Source of the DNA: Vibrio gallaecicus | GTDB lineage: Bacteria > Pseudomonadota > Gammaproteobacteria > Enterobacterales > Vibrionaceae | Assembly: GCF_024347495.1 (NCBI RefSeq) | Contig: NZ_AP025490.1 | Coordinates: forward strand, 1,054,001-1,118,000 | Direction of reading: 5' to 3' | DNA length: 64,000 nucleotides | Shown: positions 1 to 8,089 of the stretch, in pieces | Numbering within the stretch: position 1 is the stretch's first letter | How the letters are laid out: every line of letters starts with the position of its first letter | Notes under the pieces: generated by a model | The model's database searches: none | Told to the model about the DNA's origin: nothing | What the model saw: the letters and a program-made list of their open reading frames with translations, nothing else | Position numbers and translations under genes: made by a program

Positions 1-655
1 CATTTTGTAGAGATCCAGAACGAGTCCACTCTTTAAGCATGCTTTCGAACTGAGGTAGGTCGAAGAAGAAGTGTTCTGAGTCTTTCATTACTGGAGTTGC
101 GCCAGAAACTGCAGATTTAGGGTTAATTAGCTCAGTTGGGCTGTATGTCTCACCGCAGTTATCACAGTTATCACCGTACTGGTCTTCTGACTTACACTTA
201 GGGCAAGCACCTTTCACGAAGCGGTCTGGTAGGAACATCTCTTTCTCAGGATCAAAAAGCTGAGAAATAGTACGGCTAGAAATAAAGCCGTTCTTTTTAA
301 GTTCTAGATAGATGTGAGAAGCCAGTTCACGGTTTTCTTCACTGTGTGTGCTGTGATAGTTATCAAAGCTGATATCAAAGCCAGCAAAGTCTTTTTGGTG
401 CTCTGCACTAACAGCTGCGATCATTTCTTCTGGCGTGATACCCATCTGTTGAGCTTTAAGCATAATTGGCGTGCCATGAGCATCGTCTGCACAGATAAAG
501 TTTACAGTGTTGCCACGTAGACGCTGGTATCGAACCCAGATGTCAGCTTGGATATGCTCAAGCATATGACCAAGGTGAATTGAGCCGTTAGCGTACGGAA
601 GCGCACAAGTTACCAGCAGTTCCCTTGAAGAAACGTTTCTTGGATCAGTTGCCAT
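1..655 (-). CDS. metG: Methionyl-tRNA synthetase, N-terminal part (cut by window edge)
   Basis: Class I aminoacyl-tRNA synthetase that charges tRNA-Met in the cytoplasm. About 218 codons are visible, from an ATG at 655 down to the window edge, so the C-terminal half is missing. The N-terminus carries the nucleotide-binding signature [11 protein letters not shown] (the class I HIGH-like motif) and then HAHGT-like catalytic core sequence (DDAHGTPIM). A knuckle with CPKC...CDNC spacing around residues 145-162 matches the zinc-binding insertion of MetG type 1. The gene is divergent from mrp, the same arrangement as in E. coli. Identification is secure; only the truncation by the window edge limits it. 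Confidence 0.97.
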   Translation of the reverse strand, partial: MATDPRNVSSRELLVTCALPYANGSIHLGHMLEHIQADIWVRYQRLRGNTVNFICADDAHGTPIMLKAQQMGITPEEMIAAVSAEHQKDFAGFDISFDNYHSTHSEENRELASHIYLELKKNGFISSRTISQLFDPEKEMFLPDRFVKGACPKCKSEDQYGDNCDNCGETYSPTELINPKSAVSGATPVMKDSEHFFFDLPQFESMLKEWTRSGSLQN

Positions 656-810
656 ACTTAATATTTCGCTTTTTGATAGGTATAAATTTGATGAGTAATA
701 CTACTTTATAACGTGTGATACGCCAAGGTATCAGAGGGTTGAATCCCCTAGTTTTTTAAGGGTTCAGTCTTTCTGTACTGGGTGTTAGCATAAATAAAAA
801 AGGAGTCCAT

Positions 811-1887
811 ATGCGTAACTTTAATTCTAAGCAAGATTTTTGCTCATGGTTGAATGAATTTGAACACCCAAGCTTGGTTGCTGATTGGGCAAGTCACTCT
901 TCAATTATCACTGTTACTCCAAACGGTGTATTTAATATCTCGGTCCCATTTGCATGTCGTTCACTTGAACAAGAATTAGAAACTTGGATTAAAGCTCAAA
1001 TTAAAAATCAACAAGTCGCTAATTTCCAATTTAAAATCCAAGTGAAGCCTTCTGCTTTAGAAACAACTGTCTCTGCAGCCTTGAAAGGGGTGAAAAATGT
1101 AATAGCGGTGACATCGGCAAAAGGTGGCGTAGGTAAATCAACCACATCAGTGAACCTTGCATTGGCACTTTCAAAGTCTGGTGCAAAAGTTGGGTTACTC
1201 GATGCTGATGTCTACGGACCGTCAGTTCCTATGATGTTAGGTAAAATCGATGCAAAGCCAGAAGTTTGTGAAAATAAGTGGATGATTCCAATTGAGTCAC
1301 ATGGAATCTTTACACACTCCATCGGCTATCTAGTATCACAAGATGAAGCGGCGATATGGCGTGGACCTATGGCATCTAAAGCCTTGGCGCAGCTCGTCAA
1401 TGAAACGTTATGGCCTGATTTAGATTACCTTGTGATCGATATGCCGCCAGGTACTGGTGATATTCAGCTGACACTTTCTCAACAAATCCCGGTGACAGGA
1501 GCGGTTGTTGTTACCACTCCTCAAGATTTAGCTTTAGCCGATGCCCGGAAAGGGGTGGCAATGTTTGATAAGGTGAATGTACCTGTTGTTGGGATTGTTG
1601 AAAATATGAGTTACCACATTTGCAGCCATTGCGGTGAGAAAGAGCACATCTTTGGGCAAGGTGGCGGTGAAGCTATGTCTAAAGAATATGGTCTGGATAT
1701 TTTAGCTCAAATTCCATTGCATATAGATATGCGCCAGGATATCGATGCGGGAGTTCCAACAGTAGAGCGCCGACCAGATAGTGAACATACACGTCAATAC
1801 CTCGAACTTGCAGAGTCCATAAGCAGCAAAATGTATTGGTCTGGAAAAGCAAAGCCAGAGGCAATTAATTTCTCAATGGTTGAATAA
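811..1887 (+). CDS. mrp: Mrp/ApbC iron-sulfur cluster carrier ATPase
   Basis: P-loop ATPase of the Mrp/ApbC (Nbp35) family, which carries Fe-S clusters to apoproteins in the cytosol. It is 358 residues long. An N-terminal region of about 90 residues precedes a deviant Walker A, KGGVGKST, at residues 104-111. DADVYGPS and the Asp-Met-Pro-Pro-Gly-Thr-Gly motif follow. A CxxC pair at Cys271/Cys274 (CSHC) is the dimer-bridging cluster site known for this family. The start is supported by AAGGAG seven bases upstream. It is divergent from metG as in enterobacteria. The name apbC is equally used. Confidence 0.95.
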   Translation: MRNFNSKQDFCSWLNEFEHPSLVADWASHSSIITVTPNGVFNISVPFACRSLEQELETWIKAQIKNQQVANFQFKIQVKPSALETTVSAALKGVKNVIAVTSAKGGVGKSTTSVNLALALSKSGAKVGLLDADVYGPSVPMMLGKIDAKPEVCENKWMIPIESHGIFTHSIGYLVSQDEAAIWRGPMASKALAQLVNETLWPDLDYLVIDMPPGTGDIQLTLSQQIPVTGAVVVTTPQDLALADARKGVAMFDKVNVPVVGIVENMSYHICSHCGEKEHIFGQGGGEAMSKEYGLDILAQIPLHIDMRQDIDAGVPTVERRPDSEHTRQYLELAESISSKMYWSGKAKPEAINFSMVE

Positions 1888-1917
1888 TATACACTCGTTA
1901 ACTAAGGCTTAACTTAA

Positions 1918-1933
1918 ACGCAAACGTTTGTCT
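1918..1933. promoter_or_regulatory. LacI-family (PurR/CytR-like) operator upstream of udk
   Basis: The 16-mer ACGCAAACGTTTGTCT matches the PurR consensus ANGCAANCGNTTNCNT at all but one fixed position and is centred on the CG dyad typical of LacI-family operators. It lies about 130 bases before the udk start and just after mrp. Which protein binds (PurR, CytR or another) cannot be decided from the site alone. Confidence 0.5.
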
Positions 1934-2063
1934 TTATTAAATTAATTCAGAACCTTTAATTGCAGGAAAATTGGGGCAATGGCGACTAGAATCTAGAGAG
2001 CTTAGCCCCTATAATCAGGCGGTTTATCTAATCCCATCACCAAACCATATCGGGTGCAAAGTA

Positions 2064-2705
2064 ATGTCTGATAATAATCAATGTGTAATCGTAGGTATCG
2101 CTGGCGCTTCAGCTTCAGGAAAAAGTCTGATTGCTAGTACGATTTATAATGAGCTACGCGAAAAAGTAGGCGACCATCAAATTGGTGTTATCACGGAAGA
2201 TTGCTACTACAGCGACCAAAGTCACTTGAGTATGGAAGAGCGTGTTAAAACAAACTACGATCACCCAAGTGCTCTAGATCATGACCTTTTATGTGAACAT
2301 TTACAGAAGTTGATTAAAGGTGAAGCAGTCGAAGTGCCTGAGTACAGCTATTCAGAACACACTCGTACTTCTGAGACAACGACACTAACGCCTAAGAAAG
2401 TGATTATCCTTGAAGGTATTTTGTTGCTAACAGACCCACGTCTACGTGATCTTATGCATGCAAGTGTATTCATGGATACTCCGCTAGATATCTGTTTACT
2501 TCGCCGTGTTAAGCGAGATGTAGAAGAGCGTGGTCGTACAATGGATTCAGTACTTAAGCAATATCAACAAACGGTTCGCCCAATGTTCATGCAGTTTATT
2601 GAGCCATCAAAGCAGCATGCGGACATCATTGTTCCTCGTGGTGGTAAGAACCGCATCGCGATTGATGTGCTAAAAGCACACATTGCAAAGCTTTTGAAAT
2701 CTTAA
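2064..2705 (+). CDS. udk: Uridine/cytidine kinase
   Basis: Phosphorylates uridine and cytidine to UMP/CMP with a nucleoside triphosphate in pyrimidine salvage. The Walker A GASASGKS lies near residues 9-16, and the conserved EDCYY and DHP motifs follow. I chose the ATG at 2064, giving 213 residues, the same length as E. coli Udk and beginning [14 protein letters not shown]. The open frame continues upstream to 1971, but those 31 residues are unlike the family. Udk precedes asmA as in many gamma-proteobacteria. A LacI-family operator-like sequence lies upstream and two stem-loops follow the gene. Confidence 0.95.
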   Translation: MSDNNQCVIVGIAGASASGKSLIASTIYNELREKVGDHQIGVITEDCYYSDQSHLSMEERVKTNYDHPSALDHDLLCEHLQKLIKGEAVEVPEYSYSEHTRTSETTTLTPKKVIILEGILLLTDPRLRDLMHASVFMDTPLDICLLRRVKRDVEERGRTMDSVLKQYQQTVRPMFMQFIEPSKQHADIIVPRGGKNRIAIDVLKAHIAKLLKS

Positions 2706-2720
2706 TCGAATAAATTTTTA

Positions 2721-2750
2721 GCCTAAGTGACTCACTTAGCTTTATTTTTT
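2721..2750 (+). terminator. Rho-independent terminator of udk
   Basis: Inverted repeat CTAAGTGA/TCACTTAG followed by TTTATTTTTT, 16 bases after the udk stop. Confidence 0.8.
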
Positions 2751-2758
2751 AACGAATC

Positions 2759-2786
2759 AGTGGCACTTTTATAGTGCCACTTTCTT
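2759..2786 (+). terminator. Second stem-loop between udk and asmA
   Basis: Perfect stem AGTGGCAC...GTGCCACT with a short AT loop followed by TTCTTTT. It lies about 20 bases before asmA, so asmA is either read through from udk or has a weak promoter in this gap. Confidence 0.6.
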
Positions 2787-2806
2787 TTGGAATCTAAGCA
2801 AGGAAT

Positions 2807-4945
2807 ATGCGGATGAAGAAACTACTCATTTTCATAGCTGTCCCAGTGTTTGTTGTTATTGCAGCAATTCTGGCGCTAGTGCTGTTAGTGAACCCCAATC
2901 AATTTAAGCCATTAATTGTTGAACAAGCTCAGAAACACACAGGCCTAGACCTGGTGATTGAAGGCGATATCAGTTGGCAATTCTTCCCATCGATTGGTTT
3001 TGAACTAGGTCAAACCGAATTACGCAACCCTCCAGGTTTTACACAACCGAATTTATTTAAGGTTGATACTGTTGGGGTTGATGTTTCAGTGACTCCATTA
3101 TTCAGTAATCAACTTGAAATTGGCAACATTACCTTAGATGGTGCTGAGTTTTATCTGGAAACTCTGAAAGATGGTCGTAAAAATATTGATGCTTTGACCC
3201 AAGCTCAAACGTCGGAAGACTCAGTAGCTACAGAACAAGCCGCGACAGACTCAGCCTCTCAGCAAGAGGTGTCTTCACACGAGTCATCCTCGGCAGCTTC
3301 TGGTTGGACTATTAATTTAGCTGGCGTAACTGTATCAAATGCCTTGTTTGAAATGAGTGATAAGCAAACTGGTTCTTTCACGAAGCTTTATGATGTCGCT
3401 CTTAATCTGTCCGAATTTGCAGAGGATACTTGGACGACAGCAACATTCGCTGCATCGGGTGAAAATAATCAACAAACGTTCTCCGCAACTGGCAGTGCTG
3501 ATTTCAAGTTGGCGCAAGGCTTTGCAAGCTATGCATTACGTAATATCGAACTTGATGCCTCATTTAATGATCCATCAACTTCCATTGAATCTGCCAAGAT
3601 TGGTTTAGATACTTTCGAATTCGATAAAGTAAACCAACTATCTTACGCGGTAATTGGTCAAGCTGCTGATTTAGAGCTAGACATGAAAGGTGGTGGTGAA
3701 CTAACTGTTGATAGTGCTATATCAAAGGTAACATTGAATAAGCTAACGCTAGATTCGACTTTTAAAGGTGATACGCTTCCTCAGTCTCCAATGAAAGTGG
3801 ATATGTTATCAGACTTAAGTTTTGATTTAGGCAAAAGCCATTTGAGTTTTGTCTTAGAAAAGCTACAAGCGAACTCAATTGCATTGGATGGGAAAGCGGA
3901 TGTCACTTTATCTGAAATTCCTAAAGTGCGTTTTTCTTTGCATAGCCCAAATATTGATTTAGATGAATTCTTGGGATTAGGTAATACAGCCGAAACCGCA
4001 GCTGCAGAAACTTCAGAGCCTTTGTCTGACACAAGTAACGCAGCTGCTAAAGAAGTAGAACCTGATTTATCGGCATTAAAAACGTTAGATGTGAAAGGTG
4101 CCATCACTATCGATAAGTTCAAAGCGAATAACGCAAAGATGCAAAATGTAAAAACAGCATTTTCGGTTAATCGTGGAGTTGCGAAACTGACATCATTTAC
4201 TTCGAATCTTTATCAAGGTTCCATTTCTGCAACTGCTAAGTTAGATGCACGTAAAACTCCGGCAACTTATACGGCAAAGAAACAGATAAAAGGCGTAAAA
4301 GTTCAGCCATTGCTAGTGGATGTTGCGAGTAACGATATGCTGGAAGGCACAGGTAATATCGATGTTAACGTTAAAGGTAGTAGCCTTACTCCTACAGGTA
4401 TTAAGAAGAACTTAGTTGGTACCATCGCGGTTAACTTTGAAGATGGCGCGGTTAATGGCATCAACATTGCTCAACTGATTCGAGAAAACTACGCCAAAAT
4501 TAAAGGTGAGAAGGTTGATAATGTTGAAGGCGCTCAGAAGACGGACTTCAGCGCGATGAAAGCGACATTAAAAGTGGATAAAGGTTGGGTCTCAACCAAT
4601 GACTTATCAATGCAATCCCCATTCCTTCGCATTACTGGTGACGGTAAAGCGAACTTCATCAATGAAACCGTAGATTTCTTAGTAAGAACATCGATTGTTG
4701 GTTCGTTGGAAGGGCAGGGTGGTAAAAGTATTGATGACTTAAAAGATGTAACAATCCCAATTCAGATCACAGGTGCATGGGCTGAACCTAAGTTTTCATT
4801 GGTTTTTGATGATGTATTAAAACAAAAAGCACAGAAAGAGATTGATCGTGGTTTAGAAAAACTTGACGAGAAATACGGCGATAAAATCAAAGACGAAAAG
4901 ACCAGAGAAGCTGTAAATGGTTTGTTGAAAGGCTTGTTTAACTAA
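2807..4945 (+). CDS. asmA: AsmA-family envelope protein
   Basis: A 712-residue member of the AsmA family, inner-membrane-anchored proteins with a large periplasmic beta-rich region. The family is now linked to bridge-like lipid transport between the envelope membranes and historically to outer membrane assembly. One N-terminal transmembrane helix lies at about residues 4-28. The AsmA N-domain follows (ITLDGAEFYLE-type repeats), then a low-complexity Ser/Ala/Glu linker near 135-165, a second Ala/Glu-rich linker near 395-425, and the conserved C-terminal AsmA_2 domain (GSLEGQGGKS...DLKDVTIPI near 630-655). AAGGA precedes the ATG at 2807; the ATG at 2813 is an alternative start. The udk-asmA order fits the family. 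Confidence 0.88.
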   Translation: MRMKKLLIFIAVPVFVVIAAILALVLLVNPNQFKPLIVEQAQKHTGLDLVIEGDISWQFFPSIGFELGQTELRNPPGFTQPNLFKVDTVGVDVSVTPLFSNQLEIGNITLDGAEFYLETLKDGRKNIDALTQAQTSEDSVATEQAATDSASQQEVSSHESSSAASGWTINLAGVTVSNALFEMSDKQTGSFTKLYDVALNLSEFAEDTWTTATFAASGENNQQTFSATGSADFKLAQGFASYALRNIELDASFNDPSTSIESAKIGLDTFEFDKVNQLSYAVIGQAADLELDMKGGGELTVDSAISKVTLNKLTLDSTFKGDTLPQSPMKVDMLSDLSFDLGKSHLSFVLEKLQANSIALDGKADVTLSEIPKVRFSLHSPNIDLDEFLGLGNTAETAAAETSEPLSDTSNAAAKEVEPDLSALKTLDVKGAITIDKFKANNAKMQNVKTAFSVNRGVAKLTSFTSNLYQGSISATAKLDARKTPATYTAKKQIKGVKVQPLLVDVASNDMLEGTGNIDVNVKGSSLTPTGIKKNLVGTIAVNFEDGAVNGINIAQLIRENYAKIKGEKVDNVEGAQKTDFSAMKATLKVDKGWVSTNDLSMQSPFLRITGDGKANFINETVDFLVRTSIVGSLEGQGGKSIDDLKDVTIPIQITGAWAEPKFSLVFDDVLKQKAQKEIDRGLEKLDEKYGDKIKDEKTREAVNGLLKGLFN

Positions 4946-4968
4946 TTATTTCACTACTTAGCTGATAT

Positions 4969-5010
4969 AAAAAAACGTCACTCCTTATTTTTAGGAGTGA
5001 CGTTTTTTGT
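4969..5010. terminator. Strong bidirectional terminator after asmA
   Basis: Near-perfect stem AAAAACGTCACTCCT/AGGAGTGACGTTTTT with a short T-rich loop, lying between convergent asmA and the corrinoid adenosyltransferase gene, with A- and T-tracts on both sides. Confidence 0.9.
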
Positions 5011-5087
5011 ATCTGTAATTAGAGTAACCTGACCGGATATCTACGGGTAACTGTACAAGAAGGTATTTATTATCAGTAGTTTATCGA

Positions 5088-5693
5088 TTACCAGTCGACG
5101 CCTTGCAACGCCTTAACACCCGATTCAAAAGCATGCTTAACATTACGAACTTCTGACACAGTATCTGCCATTTCAGTTAGTGTTCGATGCGCACCACGAC
5201 CAGTAATGATTACGGATTGCATTTTAGGGCGATTCTCAAGGGCTCCAACTACTTCATCTAGCTCAATGTAGCCGTAACTCACCATGTAAGTCAGCTCATC
5301 AAATAGAATTACATCAATGGATTCATCAGCTAGCATACGCTGACATTCCTTCCATACTCGCTGCGCGGCTTCAATATCTTGAGCCTTGTTTTGAGTTTCC
5401 CAAGTAAAGCCTGTACCCATAACTTGAAATTCTACATCGAGCTTTTGAAGAACGTTCTTTTCGCCGTTATCCCACGTTCCTTTAACAAACTGAGCAACGG
5501 CACATTTTTTACCATGACCAACGGCTCGTGTAATAGTTCCGAACCCAGAAGTGGATTTACCTTTACCATTACCAGTAATCACGAGTAGAAGACCTTTTAC
5601 TTCTTGAGCGGCTGCAACACGGGCATCTACTTGTTCTTTTACTTTTTGCTGACGAGCCTTGTGGCGCTGCTCTTTGTTGTCTTCGTTCGACAT
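5088..5693 (-). CDS. cobO: Cob(I)yrinic acid a,c-diamide adenosyltransferase (CobA/BtuR type)
   Basis: Transfers the adenosyl group of ATP to reduced corrinoids in cobalamin salvage and synthesis. The P-loop GNGKGKSTSGFG is near residue 42. GTGFTWET and FDELTYMVSYGY are hallmark motifs of the CobA/CobO/BtuR fold. The ATG at 5693 gives 201 residues and has AAAAGGA upstream; an in-frame TTG at 5699 is less likely. The charged N-terminus (residues 1-30) is typical. No other B12 genes are adjacent, so it probably serves salvage of imported cobalamin. The symbols btuR and cobA are also used. Confidence 0.93.
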   Translation of the reverse strand: MSNEDNKEQRHKARQQKVKEQVDARVAAAQEVKGLLLVITGNGKGKSTSGFGTITRAVGHGKKCAVAQFVKGTWDNGEKNVLQKLDVEFQVMGTGFTWETQNKAQDIEAAQRVWKECQRMLADESIDVILFDELTYMVSYGYIELDEVVGALENRPKMQSVIITGRGAHRTLTEMADTVSEVRNVKHAFESGVKALQGVDW

Positions 5694-5777
5694 ATCCAAT
5701 CCTTTTAATTTGTGATTTTTCTTATCATAGCTTAAGTTAACTCAAGCAAAAACCATCGGAAGAACAGGTGATTAGAG

Positions 5778-6227
5778 ATGAAGAAGATACTAGTAGTGTG
5801 TATGGGGAATATATGTCGTTCACCGACTGGGGAAGCTGTGCTGAGAAGCAAAGCTGAAACGCTTGGTATTGATGTATTCGTTGATTCAGCTGGCACTATT
5901 GGCTTCCATCAAGGTAACCCGCCAGATCGTCGCTCAAAAGCAGCTGGCGAAAAGCGAGGTTATAGCTTTAAAGGCATTACATCGAGAAAAGTCATACCGG
6001 ATGATTTTGATAAGTTTGATCTGATACTAGCGGCGGATAATGCTAACTTAACGGACTTAGAACAACTGTGCCCAGATCATCTCAAATATAAACTGGCTCT
6101 ATTCTTGAGCTTTGGAACTTCGAATTATCAGGAGATTCCCGATCCATATTACGGGGAGGGGGATGGTTTTGAGCTGGTCTTGGATTTAATAGAAGAATCG
6201 AGTGACGCGATATTAGACTCGCTTTAG
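5778..6227 (+). CDS. Low-molecular-weight protein-tyrosine phosphatase
   Basis: Cytoplasmic LMW-PTP fold of 149 residues. The catalytic P-loop Cys-X5-Arg-Ser (CMGNICRS) lies at residues 8-15 and the general-acid loop IPDPYYG is near residue 118. The family removes phosphate from protein tyrosine or acts in arsenate reduction. The DPYY form is phosphatase-like, and there are no ars genes nearby. It is not in an exopolysaccharide (wzb/wzc) locus, so the substrate is unknown. It stands alone between cobO (divergent) and the SulP gene (convergent). Confidence 0.9.
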   Translation: MKKILVVCMGNICRSPTGEAVLRSKAETLGIDVFVDSAGTIGFHQGNPPDRRSKAAGEKRGYSFKGITSRKVIPDDFDKFDLILAADNANLTDLEQLCPDHLKYKLALFLSFGTSNYQEIPDPYYGEGDGFELVLDLIEESSDAILDSL

Positions 6228-6239
6228 ATCTTACAGGTA

Positions 6240-6270
6240 CAAAAATGCCGGCATCAAAGCCGGCATTTTA
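6240..6270. terminator. Bidirectional terminator between the phosphatase and SulP genes
   Basis: Stem AAAATGCCGGC/GCCGGCATTTT with loop ATCAAA, between two convergent genes. Confidence 0.9.
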
Positions 6271-6288
6271 CTAACAAATCAATCTAAT

Positions 6289-7836
6289 TTACTTAGACAT
6301 TACTTTGTAGATTGGGTCTTCAGCAATATTCGCTTCAACTAAGCTACCCGCTTTATGCAGCATAGCAACACAGTCTTGGCTTAAGTGGCGAAGGTGCAGT
6401 GTTTTGCCCAATACTGCGTAACGATCAGCAATAGTATCGATAGCTTCGATAGCAGAGTGATCGGTTACACGAGAGTTAGCAAAGTCAATGATGACATCTT
6501 GTGGGTCATTTGTTGCGTCAAACAATTCTAGGAAGTTTGCTGTAGAACCAAAGAAAATTGGACCATTAACTTTGTATTCTTTTGATCCTTCAGCATTTAC
6601 TGCTTTGTCTGCATAGATATGCTTAGCATGTTGCCATGCGAACATTAGTGCAGAAACAATCACACCTACCGCTACTGCTACTGCTAGGTCAGTAAGTACC
6701 GTAACAACAGTTACTAACACAATAACGAAGAAATCTTGCTTAGGAACACGACGAGCAAGTTTAAATGTAGCCCATTCAAACGTCCCAATAACAACCATAA
6801 ACATTACACCTACTAGCGCTGCTAGAGGAATCATTTCGATAAGAGCAGAGCCAAACAGGATGAACATCAGGAGTGCAACAGCGGCAACGATACCAGAAAG
6901 ACGACCACGACCACCTGAGTTTACGTTGATCATTGATTGACCGATCATCGCACAACCACCCATCGCACCAAATACTGAACAGGTAACGTTAGCCATACCT
7001 TGACCGACACATTCGCGGTTAGATTGACCACGAGTGTTTGTCATCTCATCTAGAACAGTCAGAGTCAGTAGAGACTCAATCAAACCAATCGCAGCTAGGA
7101 TAAGTGCATAAGGGAAGATGATCTGTAATGTTTCTAGCGTGAATGGAACTGCTGGAATTGAGAATGTTGGAAGTGAGCCAGCAAGCGTAGCGGCTTCATC
7201 ACCAGACATTGTCCGTAGGAAGTCTACAACCGTGCGAGTATCAAGGTCTAAGCCAACCACTAGTGCCGTTACTGTTACGATAGCAACCAAAGACGAAGGT
7301 ACTGCTGTTGTCACTTTAGGCAGGAAGTGGATGATAGCCATTGTTAGTGCTACTAGACCTAACATCAGTGTCATTTGACCGCTTGGTAGCCAAGTTAATG
7401 CGCCAGTAACATCTGGAGCCTTGAATTGACCAAGTTGAGCAAGGAAGATAACAATTGCCAAACCATTCACAAAACCGATCATTACAGGGTGCGGTACGAT
7501 ACGAATGAATTTACCAAGCTTAAATACGCCAGCGGCAATTTGTAAGATACCAGCCATCATAATGGCAGCAAAAAGGTATTGAACACCGTGAGTTGCGACT
7601 AAACTCACCATTACAACTGCCATTGCGCCAGTTGCACCAGAGATCATACCTGGACGACCGCCAAAAATGGAAGTAATAAAACCTACGATGAATGCTGCGT
7701 ACAGACCAACCATTGGGTCTACACCAGCAACAAATGCAAATGCAACGGCTTCAGGAACTAGAGCTAGTGCTACAGTAAGACCTGAAAGCACGTCATTCTT
7801 TACAGAGTGCTTTGAAAATTGTGGGAATTCGAACAT
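6289..7836 (-). CDS. SulP-family inorganic anion transporter with STAS domain
   Basis: Inner-membrane SLC26/SulP carrier of 515 residues. The conserved N-terminal stretch [20 protein letters not shown] starts near residue 19. About a dozen hydrophobic helices follow up to residue ~400. A cytoplasmic STAS domain ([20 protein letters not shown]) occupies the C-terminus from about residue 420. Family members move sulfate, bicarbonate or dicarboxylates; the substrate cannot be read from the sequence. No sulfate-assimilation or carbonic anhydrase gene adjoins it. It appears monocistronic. Confidence 0.9.
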   Translation of the reverse strand: MFEFPQFSKHSVKNDVLSGLTVALALVPEAVAFAFVAGVDPMVGLYAAFIVGFITSIFGGRPGMISGATGAMAVVMVSLVATHGVQYLFAAIMMAGILQIAAGVFKLGKFIRIVPHPVMIGFVNGLAIVIFLAQLGQFKAPDVTGALTWLPSGQMTLMLGLVALTMAIIHFLPKVTTAVPSSLVAIVTVTALVVGLDLDTRTVVDFLRTMSGDEAATLAGSLPTFSIPAVPFTLETLQIIFPYALILAAIGLIESLLTLTVLDEMTNTRGQSNRECVGQGMANVTCSVFGAMGGCAMIGQSMINVNSGGRGRLSGIVAAVALLMFILFGSALIEMIPLAALVGVMFMVVIGTFEWATFKLARRVPKQDFFVIVLVTVVTVLTDLAVAVAVGVIVSALMFAWQHAKHIYADKAVNAEGSKEYKVNGPIFFGSTANFLELFDATNDPQDVIIDFANSRVTDHSAIEAIDTIADRYAVLGKTLHLRHLSQDCVAMLHKAGSLVEANIAEDPIYKVMSK

Positions 7837-8030
7837 GTGTGCTCAGCTATGCTTAAAATGGGTTTACCGACACGAGTGTATTGCAAGCTAAACAGTGATG
7901 GAAAAGAGCGGCAATAGCTAAGTGTCGAAAAGATAAGTGCGCGAATGCTACCCAAAAATGTGACTAAGTTCAAGGTTGAACCCTATTTTGGACAATATAT
8001 CTGATATTACTTATCGGAATAGTGGATATA

Positions 8031-8063
8031 AAAAGGGCTGCTTAATATAAGCAGCCCTTTTTC
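8031..8063 (-). terminator. Terminator of rne
   Basis: Perfect stem AAAAGGGCTGCTTA/TAAGCAGCCCTTTT with loop ATA, 27 bases beyond the rne stop codon. The flanking A-tract on the plus strand gives the U-tract for the minus-strand transcript. Confidence 0.9.
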
Positions 8064-8089
8064 ATTTAACGAACTAACCCTTAAATAAA

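Noticed and set aside
1971..2063. N-terminal extension of udk
   Set aside because: The added 31 residues are absent from the family and the internal ATG gives the exact family length.
3335..4122. Frames on either strand within asmA
   Set aside because: Unlikely composition and no start signals; they are shadows of asmA.
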